A stretch of 64,000 bases of DNA, from positions 1 to 64,000 of the forward strand of contig NZ_ATVX01000003.1 in NCBI RefSeq assembly GCF_000420945.1, read 5' to 3'. Every line of letters starts with the position of its first letter. The stretch's first letter is position 1. The notes under the pieces were generated by a model. That model worked only from the letters and a program-made list of their open reading frames with translations, made no database searches and was not told the DNA's origin. Positions 9,650 to 18,690 of this stretch are shown piece after piece. Source of the DNA: Butyrivibrio sp. VCB2006. Its GTDB lineage: Bacteria > Bacillota > Clostridia > Lachnospirales > Lachnospiraceae. The position numbers and the translations under genes are program-made.

Positions 9650-9753
9650 GTCGCTTCTCCTCCTAAGTACTATTGTCTTTATCTATATGTAATCTTCAGT
9701 CGGTAGTAACCTTCAATCTTCTTTATCTATATGTCTTTATCTGTATTTTTGTA

Positions 9754-10557
9754 TCAGCTGCGTCTCTGTCTTGATGCCTCGAATGTAAGAATTGCGGAAG
9801 AAGTTGCTGCGTTCATGGACTCAACCTCTCCCTTCATAGGTATAAGAATGTATGTATCAGCCGCATCTGCAGTCTCCTTGGTAAGACCGTTTCCTTCGTT
9901 ACCAATGAGGAAAGCTGTTGGCTGTGTATAGTCGAACTCGTCGTAGTTCTTTTCCCCTTTGAGGTGCGCAGCATAGGTATGAATGCCGTTTGCCTTGAGG
10001 GTAGCCAGAACCAGCGGAACACTTTCTACATATATAAATGGCATTCTGAAAATGGATCCCATTGTTGATCTGATAACCTTGGGATTGTAAATATCTGCTG
10101 AGCCCTTACTGAGGATAATGCCTGTTACACCGGCGCCCTCTCCTGATCTTAGCATCGTTCCAAGGTTTCCCGGATCCTGAATATTCTCAAGCACAAGAAT
10201 AAGAGGCTTGGCACCTTCATCATCTTTATTGTAACCCTCGAGAACTTCTTCCATCGTGTAATGGTACTGACTTATAACCGCAATGACGCCCTGTGGTGTC
10301 TGGGTAGCCGCCATCTTCCTCATAACTTCGTCAGATACTTCTTCTGCTCCGTATCTCCACAGAATCTCTTTATCTTCCTCGCTAGCTTTATCAAGGAAGC
10401 GTGTTGTCACATACACTTCTCTAACTTGCAGAACCGGCGCTTCCCTCAGCATCTTCATGCCTTCGATGACAAAAACATCATCTTCACGACGCGCCTTGCT
10501 CTTCTCTATATAGTTAACGACCTGCTTAACTCTATCGTTATTTACACTTGTAATCAT
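9754..10557 (-). CDS. TrmH-family RNA 2'-O-ribose methyltransferase
   Basis: SPOUT-class enzyme that methylates a ribose 2'-OH in rRNA or tRNA using S-adenosylmethionine. The 267 residues begin with a small RNA-substrate-binding domain (about 1-95; ARREDDVFVIEGMKML). The knotted SPOUT domain follows with motif 1 ENIQDPGNLGTMLR, motif 2 IGNEGNGL and motif 3 ESMNAATSSAI. Which nucleotide it modifies cannot be told; annotation pipelines often call such proteins RlmB or YsgA-like. It is monocistronic by appearance. Confidence 0.9.
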   Translation of the reverse strand: MITSVNNDRVKQVVNYIEKSKARREDDVFVIEGMKMLREAPVLQVREVYVTTRFLDKASEEDKEILWRYGAEEVSDEVMRKMAATQTPQGVIAVISQYHYTMEEVLEGYNKDDEGAKPLILVLENIQDPGNLGTMLRSGEGAGVTGIILSKGSADIYNPKVIRSTMGSIFRMPFIYVESVPLVLATLKANGIHTYAAHLKGEKNYDEFDYTQPTAFLIGNEGNGLTKETADAADTYILIPMKGEVESMNAATSSAILTFEASRQRRS

Positions 10558-10917
10558 TGTCTATCCTCATACTAAATAAAAATATAGCCTAACAATGACT
10601 TAGGCTTTTCATTATTCTATGCAAGCACTGCCATGATATCATGAATAAACTATTCAGAGTATCAGCAAACAAAAATGTAGATATAGTATAACACACATTA
10701 AAGCGATACATCATAGTCTTTATTACATGACCACTGCTACTTTTTGTCCCTATTATTGTTTTCCGCTCTTTAAATAATACCAAATTCTCATTAATTGAAA
10801 AATCTCAAGTTTGCTGACTTCTCTGACCAATGCCGAAAGGAAGCAAACTTGAGATTTTGAAATCTTATAAATTACACCGCAGACGAAAACAAGTATTACA
10901 ACGAATCCAAGAAACAA
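10558..10917. other. spacer between pfkA and the methylase gene
   Basis: The spacer holds the pfkA terminator (10797-10856) and a hairpin, AGCCTAA (10586-10592) with TTAGGCT (10600-10606), just before the methylase. On the minus strand that hairpin is followed by ATATTTTTATTTAG and could reduce read-through into the methylase. The short open frame at 10589-10783 has no ribosome site or gene-like composition. Confidence 0.5.
10797..10856 (-). terminator. pfkA terminator
   Basis: The stem AATCTCAAGTTTGCT with AGCAAACTTGAGATT encloses a 26-nt loop. On the minus strand it is followed by TTTTTC. It closely resembles the terminator at 7470-7530 in the left arm (13 of 15 bases). Confidence 0.85.
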
Positions 10918-11889
10918 TTACAGAATACGAGCGATCTCGTACATGTACTCGTTGATGTTCTTCTTCATTGCAAGAGCCTCGTCAATATCGTAATCAACAA
11001 ACTGGCCGTTGCGGTAACCAACTACTCTGTTAGTCTTGCCTGCAGCAAGGATATCAGCTGCATAGCATCCCATCATTGATGCATATACACGATCCTTACA
11101 TGTTGGGCTACCACCACGCTGCATGTAACCAAGGATAGAAGCTCTTGTCTCAAGACCTGTAGCAGCCTCGATACGACGAGCCATTGATGTTGAATGTCCG
11201 ATACCCTCAGCGTTTACGATGATGTGGTGTGTCTTACCCTTCTTACGGTTATCGATGATGTTGTCGATAATCTTCTGCTCATTGTAGTCATACTTCTCAG
11301 GAAGAAGGATGTCATCAGCGCCGTTAGCGATTGCGCACCAAAGAGCGATGTATCCTGCGTGACGTCCCATAACCTCTACGATACTAACTCTCTCGTGAGA
11401 TGATGATGTATCACGAATCTTGTCGATAGCTTCCATTGCTGTGTTGATAGCTGTATCAAATCCGATTGTGTAGTCTGTACAAGAAATATCAAGATCAATA
11501 GTTCCTGGGATACCAACTGTGTTGATGCCCTGAGCTGAAAGCTTCTGAGCTCCGCGGTATGATCCGTCACCACCGATAACTACTACTCCGTCTATACCAT
11601 GCTTACGGCAGATTTCTGCGCCCTTAGCCTGACCTTCTGCTGTTGTGAACTCCATACAACGAGCTGTACCAAGAATTGTACCACCCTTCTGGATGATATC
11701 TGATACGCTACGTCTGTCCATATCAATGATCTCTTCATTAAGAAGACCCATGTAGCCCTTCTTGATACCCTTAACCTTAAGTCCGTTAGCCAGTGACTTA
11801 CGTACAACAGCTCTGATCGCTGCGTTCATTCCAGGTGCATCGCCACCACTTGTAAGTACTCCGATAGTTTTAATCTGCTGTTTTGCCAT
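10918..11889 (-). CDS. pfkA: ATP-dependent 6-phosphofructokinase
   Basis: Commits fructose-6-phosphate to glycolysis. The 323-residue product has the ATP motif TSGGDAPGMNAAIRA (13-27), GGDGSYRGA, and the catalytic stretch GTIDLDISCTDYTIGFDTA. The usual Asn of TIDND is Leu here, while both aspartates are kept; this variant is common in clostridial enzymes. VEVMGRHAGYIA and a C-terminal substrate loop LGYMQRGG follow. The family length of about 320 matches. It is monocistronic, with a promoter at 11949-11977, a possible CcpA-type site further upstream and a strong terminator. Confidence 0.96.
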   Translation of the reverse strand: MAKQQIKTIGVLTSGGDAPGMNAAIRAVVRKSLANGLKVKGIKKGYMGLLNEEIIDMDRRSVSDIIQKGGTILGTARCMEFTTAEGQAKGAEICRKHGIDGVVVIGGDGSYRGAQKLSAQGINTVGIPGTIDLDISCTDYTIGFDTAINTAMEAIDKIRDTSSSHERVSIVEVMGRHAGYIALWCAIANGADDILLPEKYDYNEQKIIDNIIDNRKKGKTHHIIVNAEGIGHSTSMARRIEAATGLETRASILGYMQRGGSPTCKDRVYASMMGCYAADILAAGKTNRVVGYRNGQFVDYDIDEALAMKKNINEYMYEIARIL

Positions 11890-11948
11890 AATTATTTCCT
11901 CGATTCAAACTAAAAATTCTAATATTAATCTCTTCAAAAATCTTATTT

Positions 11949-11977
11949 AATATAATACAAAACCCACTTATTGACAA
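11949..11977 (-). promoter_or_regulatory. candidate pfkA promoter
   Basis: On the minus strand, TTGTCA (11977-11972), a 17-nt spacer, and TATATT (11954-11949). Each hexamer has one mismatch to sigma-A consensus. It lies 60 nt before the pfkA start. Confidence 0.6.
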
Positions 11978-12036
11978 TACTTTGACATACTAATTTTTTA
12001 TATTATCTCAAAGTTTTTTTGTAACTGCAATGCATG

Positions 12037-12050
12037 CGAAAACGATTTCA
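12037..12050. promoter_or_regulatory. cre-like (CcpA/LacI-type) site upstream of pfkA
   Basis: CGAAAACGATTTCA matches the catabolite-responsive-element consensus TGNAANCGNWNNCA at every fixed position except the first base. It is centred on CG, about 60 bp upstream of the pfkA -35, a position compatible with activation. Confidence 0.3.
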
Positions 12051-12144
12051 GTCTTTTTTAACTTTTGTCCCTTTTTTGTGTTTATTTTAACACTTTTTCG
12101 AATTCTATTTAGCCTTCTATATATAAGCTTTTAATGCCCATATA

Positions 12145-12153
12145 TGATATAAT
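12145..12153 (+). promoter_or_regulatory. extended -10 promoter for dnaE
   Basis: TGATATAAT contains the TGn extension followed directly by a perfect TATAAT, 64 nt before the dnaE ATG. No good -35 is present, as is usual for extended -10 promoters. Confidence 0.6.
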
Positions 12154-12217
12154 TTCTTCATTAGTTTATAGATGCGGCATGTAGGTTTTCGCATCTGGTT
12201 GTTGTTGGGGAAAAGAT

Positions 12218-15200
12218 ATGGCATTTACTCATTTACACGTCCACACCGAGTATTCTCTTCTGGACGGTTCCAATAAGATAAAAGAATATGTAAAAAGACT
12301 GAAAGACCTTGGTATGACTGCCGGAGCCATCACTGATCACGGCGTTATGTATGGTGTCATCGACTTCTACAAGCAGTGTCGCGATGCTCAGATTAACCCG
12401 ATCATTGGCTGTGAGGTGTACGTAGCACCAGGTTCCCGCTTTGAAAAAGAGACCTCGGTTTCCGATGACAGATATTATCATCTGGTTCTTCTTGCCGAGA
12501 ACAACGTGGGCTATGCCAATCTGTCTCACATTGTAAGCCGCGGATTTACTGAAGGTTACTATTACAAGCCCCGTGTTGATATGGAGCTTTTAGAGCAATA
12601 TCACGAAGGCATTATTGCGCTTTCTGCCTGCCTCGCAGGAGAGATTCCAAGGAACATCGTTAAGGGAACCCCTGACAAAGCCAAAGAAGCTGCTATCCGC
12701 CTGGATAACATCTTCGGACATGGCAATTTCTTTTTGGAGCTTCAGGATCACGGAATCCCAGAGCAGCGCATGGTTAACGCTTCTCTCATGGCTCTTTCCC
12801 AGGAACTTGATATTCCGCTGGTTGCCACCAACGACTGCCACTACACCTACGCTGACGATGCGGAGGCCCATGACCTGCTTCTTTGCATCCAGACCGGTAA
12901 AAAAGTGTCCGACGAGGACCGTATGCGCTACGAAGGCGGCCAGTACTACGTTAAGAGTGAAGAGGAGATGCGTTCTCTTTTCCCATATGCTCAGGAAGCT
13001 ATCGACAACACACAGAAGATTGCTGACAGATGCCATGTGGAGATTGAGTTTGGCGTAACCAAGCTCCCACATTTCGAGGTTCCGGAGGGGTACGATTCCT
13101 GGACTTATCTTAATAAGCTCTGTCTTGACGGTCTTCACGAGCGCTATCCTGATGATGATGGCACGTTAAAAGAAAAGCTGGACTACGAGCTGGGCGTTAT
13201 CAAGCGCATGGGCTATGTTGATTACTTCCTTATTGTTTGGGACTACATCAACTACTGCCGCGAAAATGGCATTGCTGTTGGCCCGGGACGTGGCTCTGCT
13301 GCTGGAAGTATTGTTTCCTACTGCATGCACATCACCAATATTGATCCTATCAAGTATGATCTTCTCTTCGAGAGATTCCTTAATCCTGAGCGTGTATCCA
13401 TGCCCGATATAGACGTAGACTTCGAGTACGAGAGACGTCAGGATGTTATAGATTACGTTACCGAGAAATATGGCGCCGACAAGGTTGTTCAGATCATCAC
13501 TTTTGGTACACTTGCTGCCAAGGGCGTTATCCGCGACGTTGCCAGGGTTATGGATCTTCCTTACAGCTTTGGCGACACTATTTCCAAGATGGTGCCAACA
13601 GAGCTTAATATCACCTTAGACAGGGCTCTTGAGATGAATCCTGAGCTGCGAAGCCAGTATGAGACTGACGAAACTGTCCACAAGCTTATAGACATGTGCA
13701 AAAAGCTTGAGGGGCTTCCCCGTCATACCTCTATTCACGCAGCCGGTGTCGTTATCTGTTCTGCTCCCGCTGAGGACCTGGTTCCTTTGTCCCGTTCCGC
13801 AGAAGGTAACGTAACAACTCAGTTCACCATGACTACCATCGAGGAGCTTGGCCTTCTCAAGATGGATTTTTTGGGACTTCGTACCCTTACTGTAATTAAG
13901 GATGCTACAGAGTTTGCAAACCGCTCCCTCGGAAAAAAGCCCGGGGATGAGGGCTATATAAATATTGATGAGATTGATTACAATGACCCGGCAGTCCTTG
14001 CTTCCATTGGAAGCGGACACTGCGATGGTATATTCCAGCTTGAATCAGGCGGAATGCAGTCCTTCATGAAGGAGCTTCGCCCTCAATCTTTGGAAGACAT
14101 TATCGCGGGCATATCTCTTTACCGTCCGGGCCCAATGGATTTCATTCCCAAGTATATTGCGGGCAAAAATGACTCCGGGGCTATTTCCTATCAGACTCCC
14201 GAACTTGAGCCTATCCTTAAGCCCACCTACGGCTGTATCGTATACCAGGAGCAGGTTATGCAGATAGTTCAGCAGCTTGGTGGATACACTCTCGGGCGTG
14301 CGGACCTGGTTCGTCGTGCCATGAGTAAAAAGAAACAGCATGTCATGGAGGTTGAAAGAGCTAACTTCGTAAATGGCAATGCCGAGCAGAATGTTCCGGG
14401 ATGTGCATCCAAGGGAATCCCGGCGGAAGTTGCCAATGCCATCTACGATTCCATGATGGATTTCGCCAAGTACGCCTTCAACAAGTCTCACGCTGCCTGC
14501 TACGCCGTTGTTGCCCTTCAGACCGCATGGCTTAAATACTACTACCCGACTGAGTTTATGGCTGCGCTTATGACTTCTGTCATTGATAATCCGGGGAAGG
14601 TTTCCGGATATATCATGAGCTGCAGAAATATGAATATAGCTCTTTTACCACCTGATATTAATGAGGGATTCGATGGCTTCTCTGTTACTGAGATCGAGGC
14701 TTCCGAAAATGATAAGCCTATTCCCGGAGCAGTTAACACCTGCGCTCCCGGCCGCAAGAAGGCTATTCGCTACGCTCTTACTGCTATCAAGGGCGTTGGA
14801 AGACCTGTAATTGCCGCCATTGTCAAAGAGCGTCAGCTCCACGGCAAGTTCAAGAATATAAACGACTTCCTCACCAGAATGCAGGGCAGGGAAAACGACG
14901 TCAACAAGCGTGCCGTGGAAAACTTCATCAAGGCCGGTGCTTTTGACTGTTTCGAAGGAACCCGTAAGCAGCACATGACTGTTTACTCCCAGATCATGGA
15001 TCAGCTCCACAATTCAGGCCGCAACTCCATGGCAGGTCAGATGACTTTATTTGATTTTGCAGGAGAAGAGGAAAAGAAAATGTACGAGATTCCACTTCCT
15101 AATGTTGGAGAGTTCCCTCGTGAGCTTATGCTGGAATTTGAGAAAGAGGTGCTTGGAATCTACGTTTCAGGACATCCTCTTGAGGAATACATTGGAATCT

Positions 15201-15757
15201 GGAAAAAGAAAATCACTAATACTACTACTGATTTCTATCTTGATGATGAGTCCGGCGCTCCTGTCGTTCACGACAACGCTACTGCCACTCTTGGTGGGAT
15301 CATCAGCGAAAAGAAGATTAAATATACCAAGAACGATCAGATCATGGCATTCCTGACACTGGAGGATCTTGTTGGTTCTGTGGAAGTCATTGTATTTCCT
15401 AAGACCTACGAAGCCAACGCTCCCCGTCTTAACGAGGATGCCAAGGTCTTCATCGAAGGCCGCGTCTCTGTTGAGGATGACCGGGATGCGAAGCTAATCG
15501 CCAGCAAGATCATGCTCTTTGATGAAGTACAGAAGACTGTCTGGCTCCGATTTGCAAACAAGGAAGAATATGAAGACAAGACTGATGCTGTTGGCAAAAT
15601 TCTTGCTGAAAGTGACGGTCGCGACGAAGTTGCTATCTTCCTCACTGACACCAAGCAGATAAAGAAGCTGGGCAAGGCTCAAACCATCAAGGCAGATCAC
15701 GCCACCTTAGAAGCTCTGGAGGAGCTCCTGGGGAAAGAAAACGTTCAGGTGACATGA
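12218..15757 (+). CDS. dnaE: DNA polymerase III alpha subunit, DnaE type
   Basis: Replicative or lagging-strand polymerase subunit. The 1179 residues open with a PHP domain (FTHLHVHTEYSLLDG). The C-family polymerase core follows, with GPGRGSAAGS near residue 355 and the metal-binding PDIDVDF near 400, then the helix-hairpin-helix region and an OB-fold near 1000-1080. The length fits DnaE, not PolC, because no exonuclease domain interrupts the PHP domain. The start has GGGGAAAAG upstream. It is a lone plus-strand gene in this part, divergent from pfkA and convergent with metK, sharing the terminator at 15851-15905. Confidence 0.96.
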   Translation: MAFTHLHVHTEYSLLDGSNKIKEYVKRLKDLGMTAGAITDHGVMYGVIDFYKQCRDAQINPIIGCEVYVAPGSRFEKETSVSDDRYYHLVLLAENNVGYANLSHIVSRGFTEGYYYKPRVDMELLEQYHEGIIALSACLAGEIPRNIVKGTPDKAKEAAIRLDNIFGHGNFFLELQDHGIPEQRMVNASLMALSQELDIPLVATNDCHYTYADDAEAHDLLLCIQTGKKVSDEDRMRYEGGQYYVKSEEEMRSLFPYAQEAIDNTQKIADRCHVEIEFGVTKLPHFEVPEGYDSWTYLNKLCLDGLHERYPDDDGTLKEKLDYELGVIKRMGYVDYFLIVWDYINYCRENGIAVGPGRGSAAGSIVSYCMHITNIDPIKYDLLFERFLNPERVSMPDIDVDFEYERRQDVIDYVTEKYGADKVVQIITFGTLAAKGVIRDVARVMDLPYSFGDTISKMVPTELNITLDRALEMNPELRSQYETDETVHKLIDMCKKLEGLPRHTSIHAAGVVICSAPAEDLVPLSRSAEGNVTTQFTMTTIEELGLLKMDFLGLRTLTVIKDATEFANRSLGKKPGDEGYINIDEIDYNDPAVLASIGSGHCDGIFQLESGGMQSFMKELRPQSLEDIIAGISLYRPGPMDFIPKYIAGKNDSGAISYQTPELEPILKPTYGCIVYQEQVMQIVQQLGGYTLGRADLVRRAMSKKKQHVMEVERANFVNGNAEQNVPGCASKGIPAEVANAIYDSMMDFAKYAFNKSHAACYAVVALQTAWLKYYYPTEFMAALMTSVIDNPGKVSGYIMSCRNMNIALLPPDINEGFDGFSVTEIEASENDKPIPGAVNTCAPGRKKAIRYALTAIKGVGRPVIAAIVKERQLHGKFKNINDFLTRMQGRENDVNKRAVENFIKAGAFDCFEGTRKQHMTVYSQIMDQLHNSGRNSMAGQMTLFDFAGEEEKKMYEIPLPNVGEFPRELMLEFEKEVLGIYVSGHPLEEYIGIWKKKITNTTTDFYLDDESGAPVVHDNATATLGGIISEKKIKYTKNDQIMAFLTLEDLVGSVEVIVFPKTYEANAPRLNEDAKVFIEGRVSVEDDRDAKLIASKIMLFDEVQKTVWLRFANKEEYEDKTDAVGKILAESDGRDEVAIFLTDTKQIKKLGKAQTIKADHATLEALEELLGKENVQVT

Positions 15758-15850
15758 GAACATATATGAGCTGCACTATCAGTGTGCAAAGAATAAAGTC
15801 TAAGATGTGAGTCATTCGCACGAGTACGTAAATTCATGAGTGTAAAAAGA

Positions 15851-15905
15851 AAAGGACCAATTCCTGATTACGGTTTACTTATTTAAACCGTAGGAATTGG
15901 TCCTT
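15851..15905. terminator. bidirectional terminator between dnaE and metK
   Basis: AAAGGACCAATTCC pairs with GGAATTGGTCCTTT, continuing into ACGGTTTA/TAAACCGT. A-rich sequence on the left and T-rich sequence on the right let it work for both convergent genes. Confidence 0.88.
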
Positions 15906-15967
15906 TGATTTTTATACCATGAATTAGTTCGAGCCAGAAGCGAACAGATTAGACTTTATTCGTTCTA

Positions 15968-17158
15968 TTACTGTACAGCTGCCTTAAGCTCATCTACCTT
16001 ATTGGTCTGCTCCCAAGGAAGGTTAAGATCGTTACGTCCGAAGTGTCCGTAAGCAGCTGTCTGCTTGTAGATAGGACGACGAAGGTCAAGCATCTTGATG
16101 ATACCAGCTGGACGAAGGTCAAATACCTTACGAACTGCCTCTGTAAGCTTCTCATCAGAAACCTTACCTGTTCCGAATGTATCAACGAGAACTGATGTAG
16201 GCTGTGCAACACCAATAGCGTAAGAGATCTGGATCTCTGCTCTGTCTGCAAGGCCAGCTGCTACGATATTCTTAGCAACGTATCTTGCTGCGTAAGCTGC
16301 TGAACGGTCAACCTTTGTGCAGTCCTTACCAGAGAAAGCACCGCCGCCGTGTCTAGCTGCTCCACCGTAAGTATCAACGATGATCTTACGTCCTGTAAGA
16401 CCAGCATCACCCTGAGGTCCGCCGATAACGAAACGTCCTGTTGGGTTGATATAGATCTTTGTATTGTCATCAACAAGTGCAAGATCAACTACTGCATCGA
16501 TAACGTACTTTCTGATATCAGCATGGATCTGCTCCTGTGTAACCTTCTCATCATGCTGAGTTGAGATAACGATAGCTTCAAGTCTCTTAACCTTACCGTT
16601 CTCATCGTACTCAACAGAAACCTGGCTCTTACCATCTGCTCTAAGGTAAGCAAGTGTGCCATCTTTTCTAACTTCTGTAAGCTTTTTTGTAAGCTTGTGT
16701 GCAAGGCTGATTGCGTATGGCATATACTCCTCAGTCTCGTTTGTAGCATAACCGAACATCATACCCTGGTCACCGGCACCGATAGCTTCAAGCTGCTCGT
16801 CTGTCATCTGGTTCTCTCTAGCCTCAAGAGCCTTATCAACGCCCATAGCGATATCAGCTGACTGCTGATCAAGTGCTACAAGAACTGCACATGTGTTGCC
16901 ATCAAAGCCCTTAGCTGAATCATCATAGCCGATCTCTTTGATTGTCTCACGAGCGATCTTAGCGTAGTCAACGTTAGCCTTTGTTGTGATCTCACCTGTG
17001 ATGAGAACGAAACCTGTACATGTAGCTGTTTCGCAAGCAACACGGCTCATTGGGTCCTGTGCCATGCAGGCATCAAGGATAGCATCAGAGATGTTATCGC
17101 AGATTTTGTCTGGGTGTCCTTCTGTAACTGATTCGGATGTGAAAATAAACTTATCCAT
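15968..17158 (-). CDS. metK: S-adenosylmethionine synthetase
   Basis: Makes SAM from methionine and ATP. The 396-residue product starts [25 protein letters not shown] after MDKFI. It carries [12 protein letters not shown], the ATP-loop [20 protein letters not shown] and GGGAFSGKD, which is the full family signature. I use the ATG at 17158, because a 32-residue upward extension would run through the terminator of its leader. A SAM-I riboswitch (17280-17425) with its own terminator (17223-17262) precedes the gene, so high SAM should shut off its own synthesis. Confidence 0.97.
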   Translation of the reverse strand: MDKFIFTSESVTEGHPDKICDNISDAILDACMAQDPMSRVACETATCTGFVLITGEITTKANVDYAKIARETIKEIGYDDSAKGFDGNTCAVLVALDQQSADIAMGVDKALEARENQMTDEQLEAIGAGDQGMMFGYATNETEEYMPYAISLAHKLTKKLTEVRKDGTLAYLRADGKSQVSVEYDENGKVKRLEAIVISTQHDEKVTQEQIHADIRKYVIDAVVDLALVDDNTKIYINPTGRFVIGGPQGDAGLTGRKIIVDTYGGAARHGGGAFSGKDCTKVDRSAAYAARYVAKNIVAAGLADRAEIQISYAIGVAQPTSVLVDTFGTGKVSDEKLTEAVRKVFDLRPAGIIKMLDLRRPIYKQTAAYGHFGRNDLNLPWEQTNKVDELKAAVQ

Positions 17159-17222
17159 TCTTCTTTCCTTTCTGTTTGGATTGCTACCATAAGGCCGGCT
17201 CAAACGCTCCTCCTTATTGTGC

Positions 17223-17262
17223 AAAAAAAGTCCGCTTGCTGCGTGCACAAACAAGCGGAACT
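17223..17262 (-). terminator. riboswitch-controlled intrinsic terminator of metK leader
   Basis: On the minus strand, TCCGCTTG (17259-17252) pairs with CAAGCGGA (17238-17231) and is followed by CTTTTTTT. It lies 18 nt downstream of the SAM-I aptamer, the normal place for its expression platform. Confidence 0.9.
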
Positions 17263-17279
17263 GATTAACGTCTCAGATC

Positions 17280-17425
17280 CTCTTATTGCTCGTAGAAATA
17301 ACATTGAAAAATGTCATCTCGTATTCCACAAGGGAATTGCACGCTCAGGTTGGCACCTTCCTTATTTAGTAAGGGGTTGCCGTGGCTTCACCGGTCCTAT
17401 GTACCTCCACCACTCTGAATAAGAG
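17280..17425 (-). ncRNA. SAM-I (S-box) riboswitch
   Basis: Read on the minus strand, P1 is closed by CTCTTATT (17425-17418) and AATAAGAG (17287-17280). Inside are the S-box hallmarks in order: AGAGTGGTGGAGG, GACCGGTGAAGCC, CGGCAACC and GGTGCCAA, followed by a P4 hairpin. The aptamer is followed by a terminator and then metK, so binding of SAM would favour termination. Confidence 0.95.
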
Positions 17426-17586
17426 AACATACTAAATATATAATTGTCTTCGGAAACTATTTTGATTAACTAATTTCCGATATCTGATATTAAACCATGT
17501 CGAACAATAAATCAATAGAAAAAATAATAACATTCTGTGAACGAAATGAAAAACTATTTCAATCACGGGTATTTAACGGCATTTAA

Positions 17587-18615
17587 TCAATTCCCTGCTG
17601 ACGCATATTGCTGCATCTGCTGATAATTAACGTACCAGGAATTATACTTGGAATCTCCTCTTCGGTCCGGAAGTTCATAATTTGCTTTTAACTCATTTCC
17701 AAGATATCTGGTGAATTTCTGCGCTCCCCAGTAGTTCAAATGGGAATCATCGTTAAAATCTGTGGCAAAATCCAGCCCCATTTCTGAGTAGTCATAATTA
17801 GTGCTGTTAAAGCCAATTTCGTTCATCCTAGCTATTTCTTTTACCCTGTTATAAACAAGTTCATCGCTGTCATTGGTCACGTATGGAGCCACGATCAGGA
17901 ACAATTCTATATCATTGGCCTTGGTATAATCGATTATCTTCTGAAGGTATATCTCTGATTTCAAAGTAAGTCCGCCGCTTTCTTCCTGCTCGATCACAGG
18001 CTGAACCTGACTGTTCACATTGAAATACGGTGTAAAACCCTTAAAATTCGTAAGCTTCTCTCTTTTTGTAAAAGGATAAAGGAAGTCCTCTTTAGTAAGG
18101 TCCCCCAGCCTTCCATGATAGTACGCAAAGTCCGGGAAGTAATCAAAAAGCTTGTCCTTCTCAACACTAACCGATAGCATCTGAAGTTTGTTTAAAGAAA
18201 ACCTTAGTCCGAAAATGTTTGGTCTTATCCAGTCATACTGGTAATCGTCTTTTCGAAGTGCAGGTGAATAGAGATCCAAAACCACTACCTTAGGGCTTTG
18301 GTATTTACACAGTTCTTTTAAATAATGATAAGTGATCCAAAGGGGCTGTTCGGCAGCGCTGTAATCGATGGAGGCAATTCCGTAATCATGCCACAAAAGC
18401 CCGGTATCAATATCACAATGAATGTGGCTTGAGCCAAGCATGGCCACATCCACGGAGTTCCTGGGCTGATAGTACATGGCCCTGGTCTGATTGGTCCCAA
18501 CATCGTCCTTTATGCATAAAGCTTCGTCAAAATACCATAACGCAAATAATGTCAGTGCTACAAAAAATACTCTAAGTAGATTCTTTGTTAACCAGTTTCT
18601 CTTTTGTTTACTCAT
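17587..18615 (-). CDS. membrane-anchored SGNH/GDSL-type esterase or acyltransferase partner
   Basis: Probable extracytoplasmic acyl-transfer or esterase subunit working with the MBOAT protein encoded upstream. The 342 residues have one N-terminal membrane anchor (about 12-31), then an SGNH hydrolase fold with the nucleophile motif GSSH (61-64) and a C-terminal DDSHLNYWGAQKF block holding the Asp/His pair. DltD, PatB and AlgX-type proteins share this plan; which polymer is acylated is not visible. The start at 18615 is set by GGGGGAT 8 nt upstream; a longer TTG-start reading would overlap that site. It lies 75 nt after the MBOAT gene. Confidence 0.85.
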   Translation of the reverse strand: MSKQKRNWLTKNLLRVFFVALTLFALWYFDEALCIKDDVGTNQTRAMYYQPRNSVDVAMLGSSHIHCDIDTGLLWHDYGIASIDYSAAEQPLWITYHYLKELCKYQSPKVVVLDLYSPALRKDDYQYDWIRPNIFGLRFSLNKLQMLSVSVEKDKLFDYFPDFAYYHGRLGDLTKEDFLYPFTKREKLTNFKGFTPYFNVNSQVQPVIEQEESGGLTLKSEIYLQKIIDYTKANDIELFLIVAPYVTNDSDELVYNRVKEIARMNEIGFNSTNYDYSEMGLDFATDFNDDSHLNYWGAQKFTRYLGNELKANYELPDRRGDSKYNSWYVNYQQMQQYASAGN

Positions 18616-18690
18616 TCTCAGATCCCCCAATCCTTGAAAGAAACAACCGTTACAGAAAAGAGATTAGCAAATGCTTAGATCCCGTGTTTT

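Larger units (their letters stand above)
11890..12217. other. divergent regulatory region between pfkA and dnaE
   Basis: AT-rich, with no gene. It holds the pfkA promoter (11949-11977), a cre-like palindrome (12037-12050) and an extended -10 promoter for dnaE (12145-12153). Confidence 0.6.

Noticed and set aside
9676-9745. Repeated TCTTTATCTATATGT as a regulatory repeat
   Set aside because: Two exact 15-bp copies plus a partial third in a short AT-rich spacer; too short to distinguish from chance or slippage.
10589-10783. 64-residue minus-strand frame in the pfkA spacer
   Set aside because: No ribosome site, no conserved-looking sequence; sits between two hairpins.
15758-15850. Possible small RNA between dnaE and metK
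   Set aside because: Only weak short stems; no promoter visible, and the terminator there already serves both genes.
17159-17254. Longer metK start (32 extra residues)
   Set aside because: It would translate through the riboswitch terminator; [18 protein letters not shown] is the standard front of the family.
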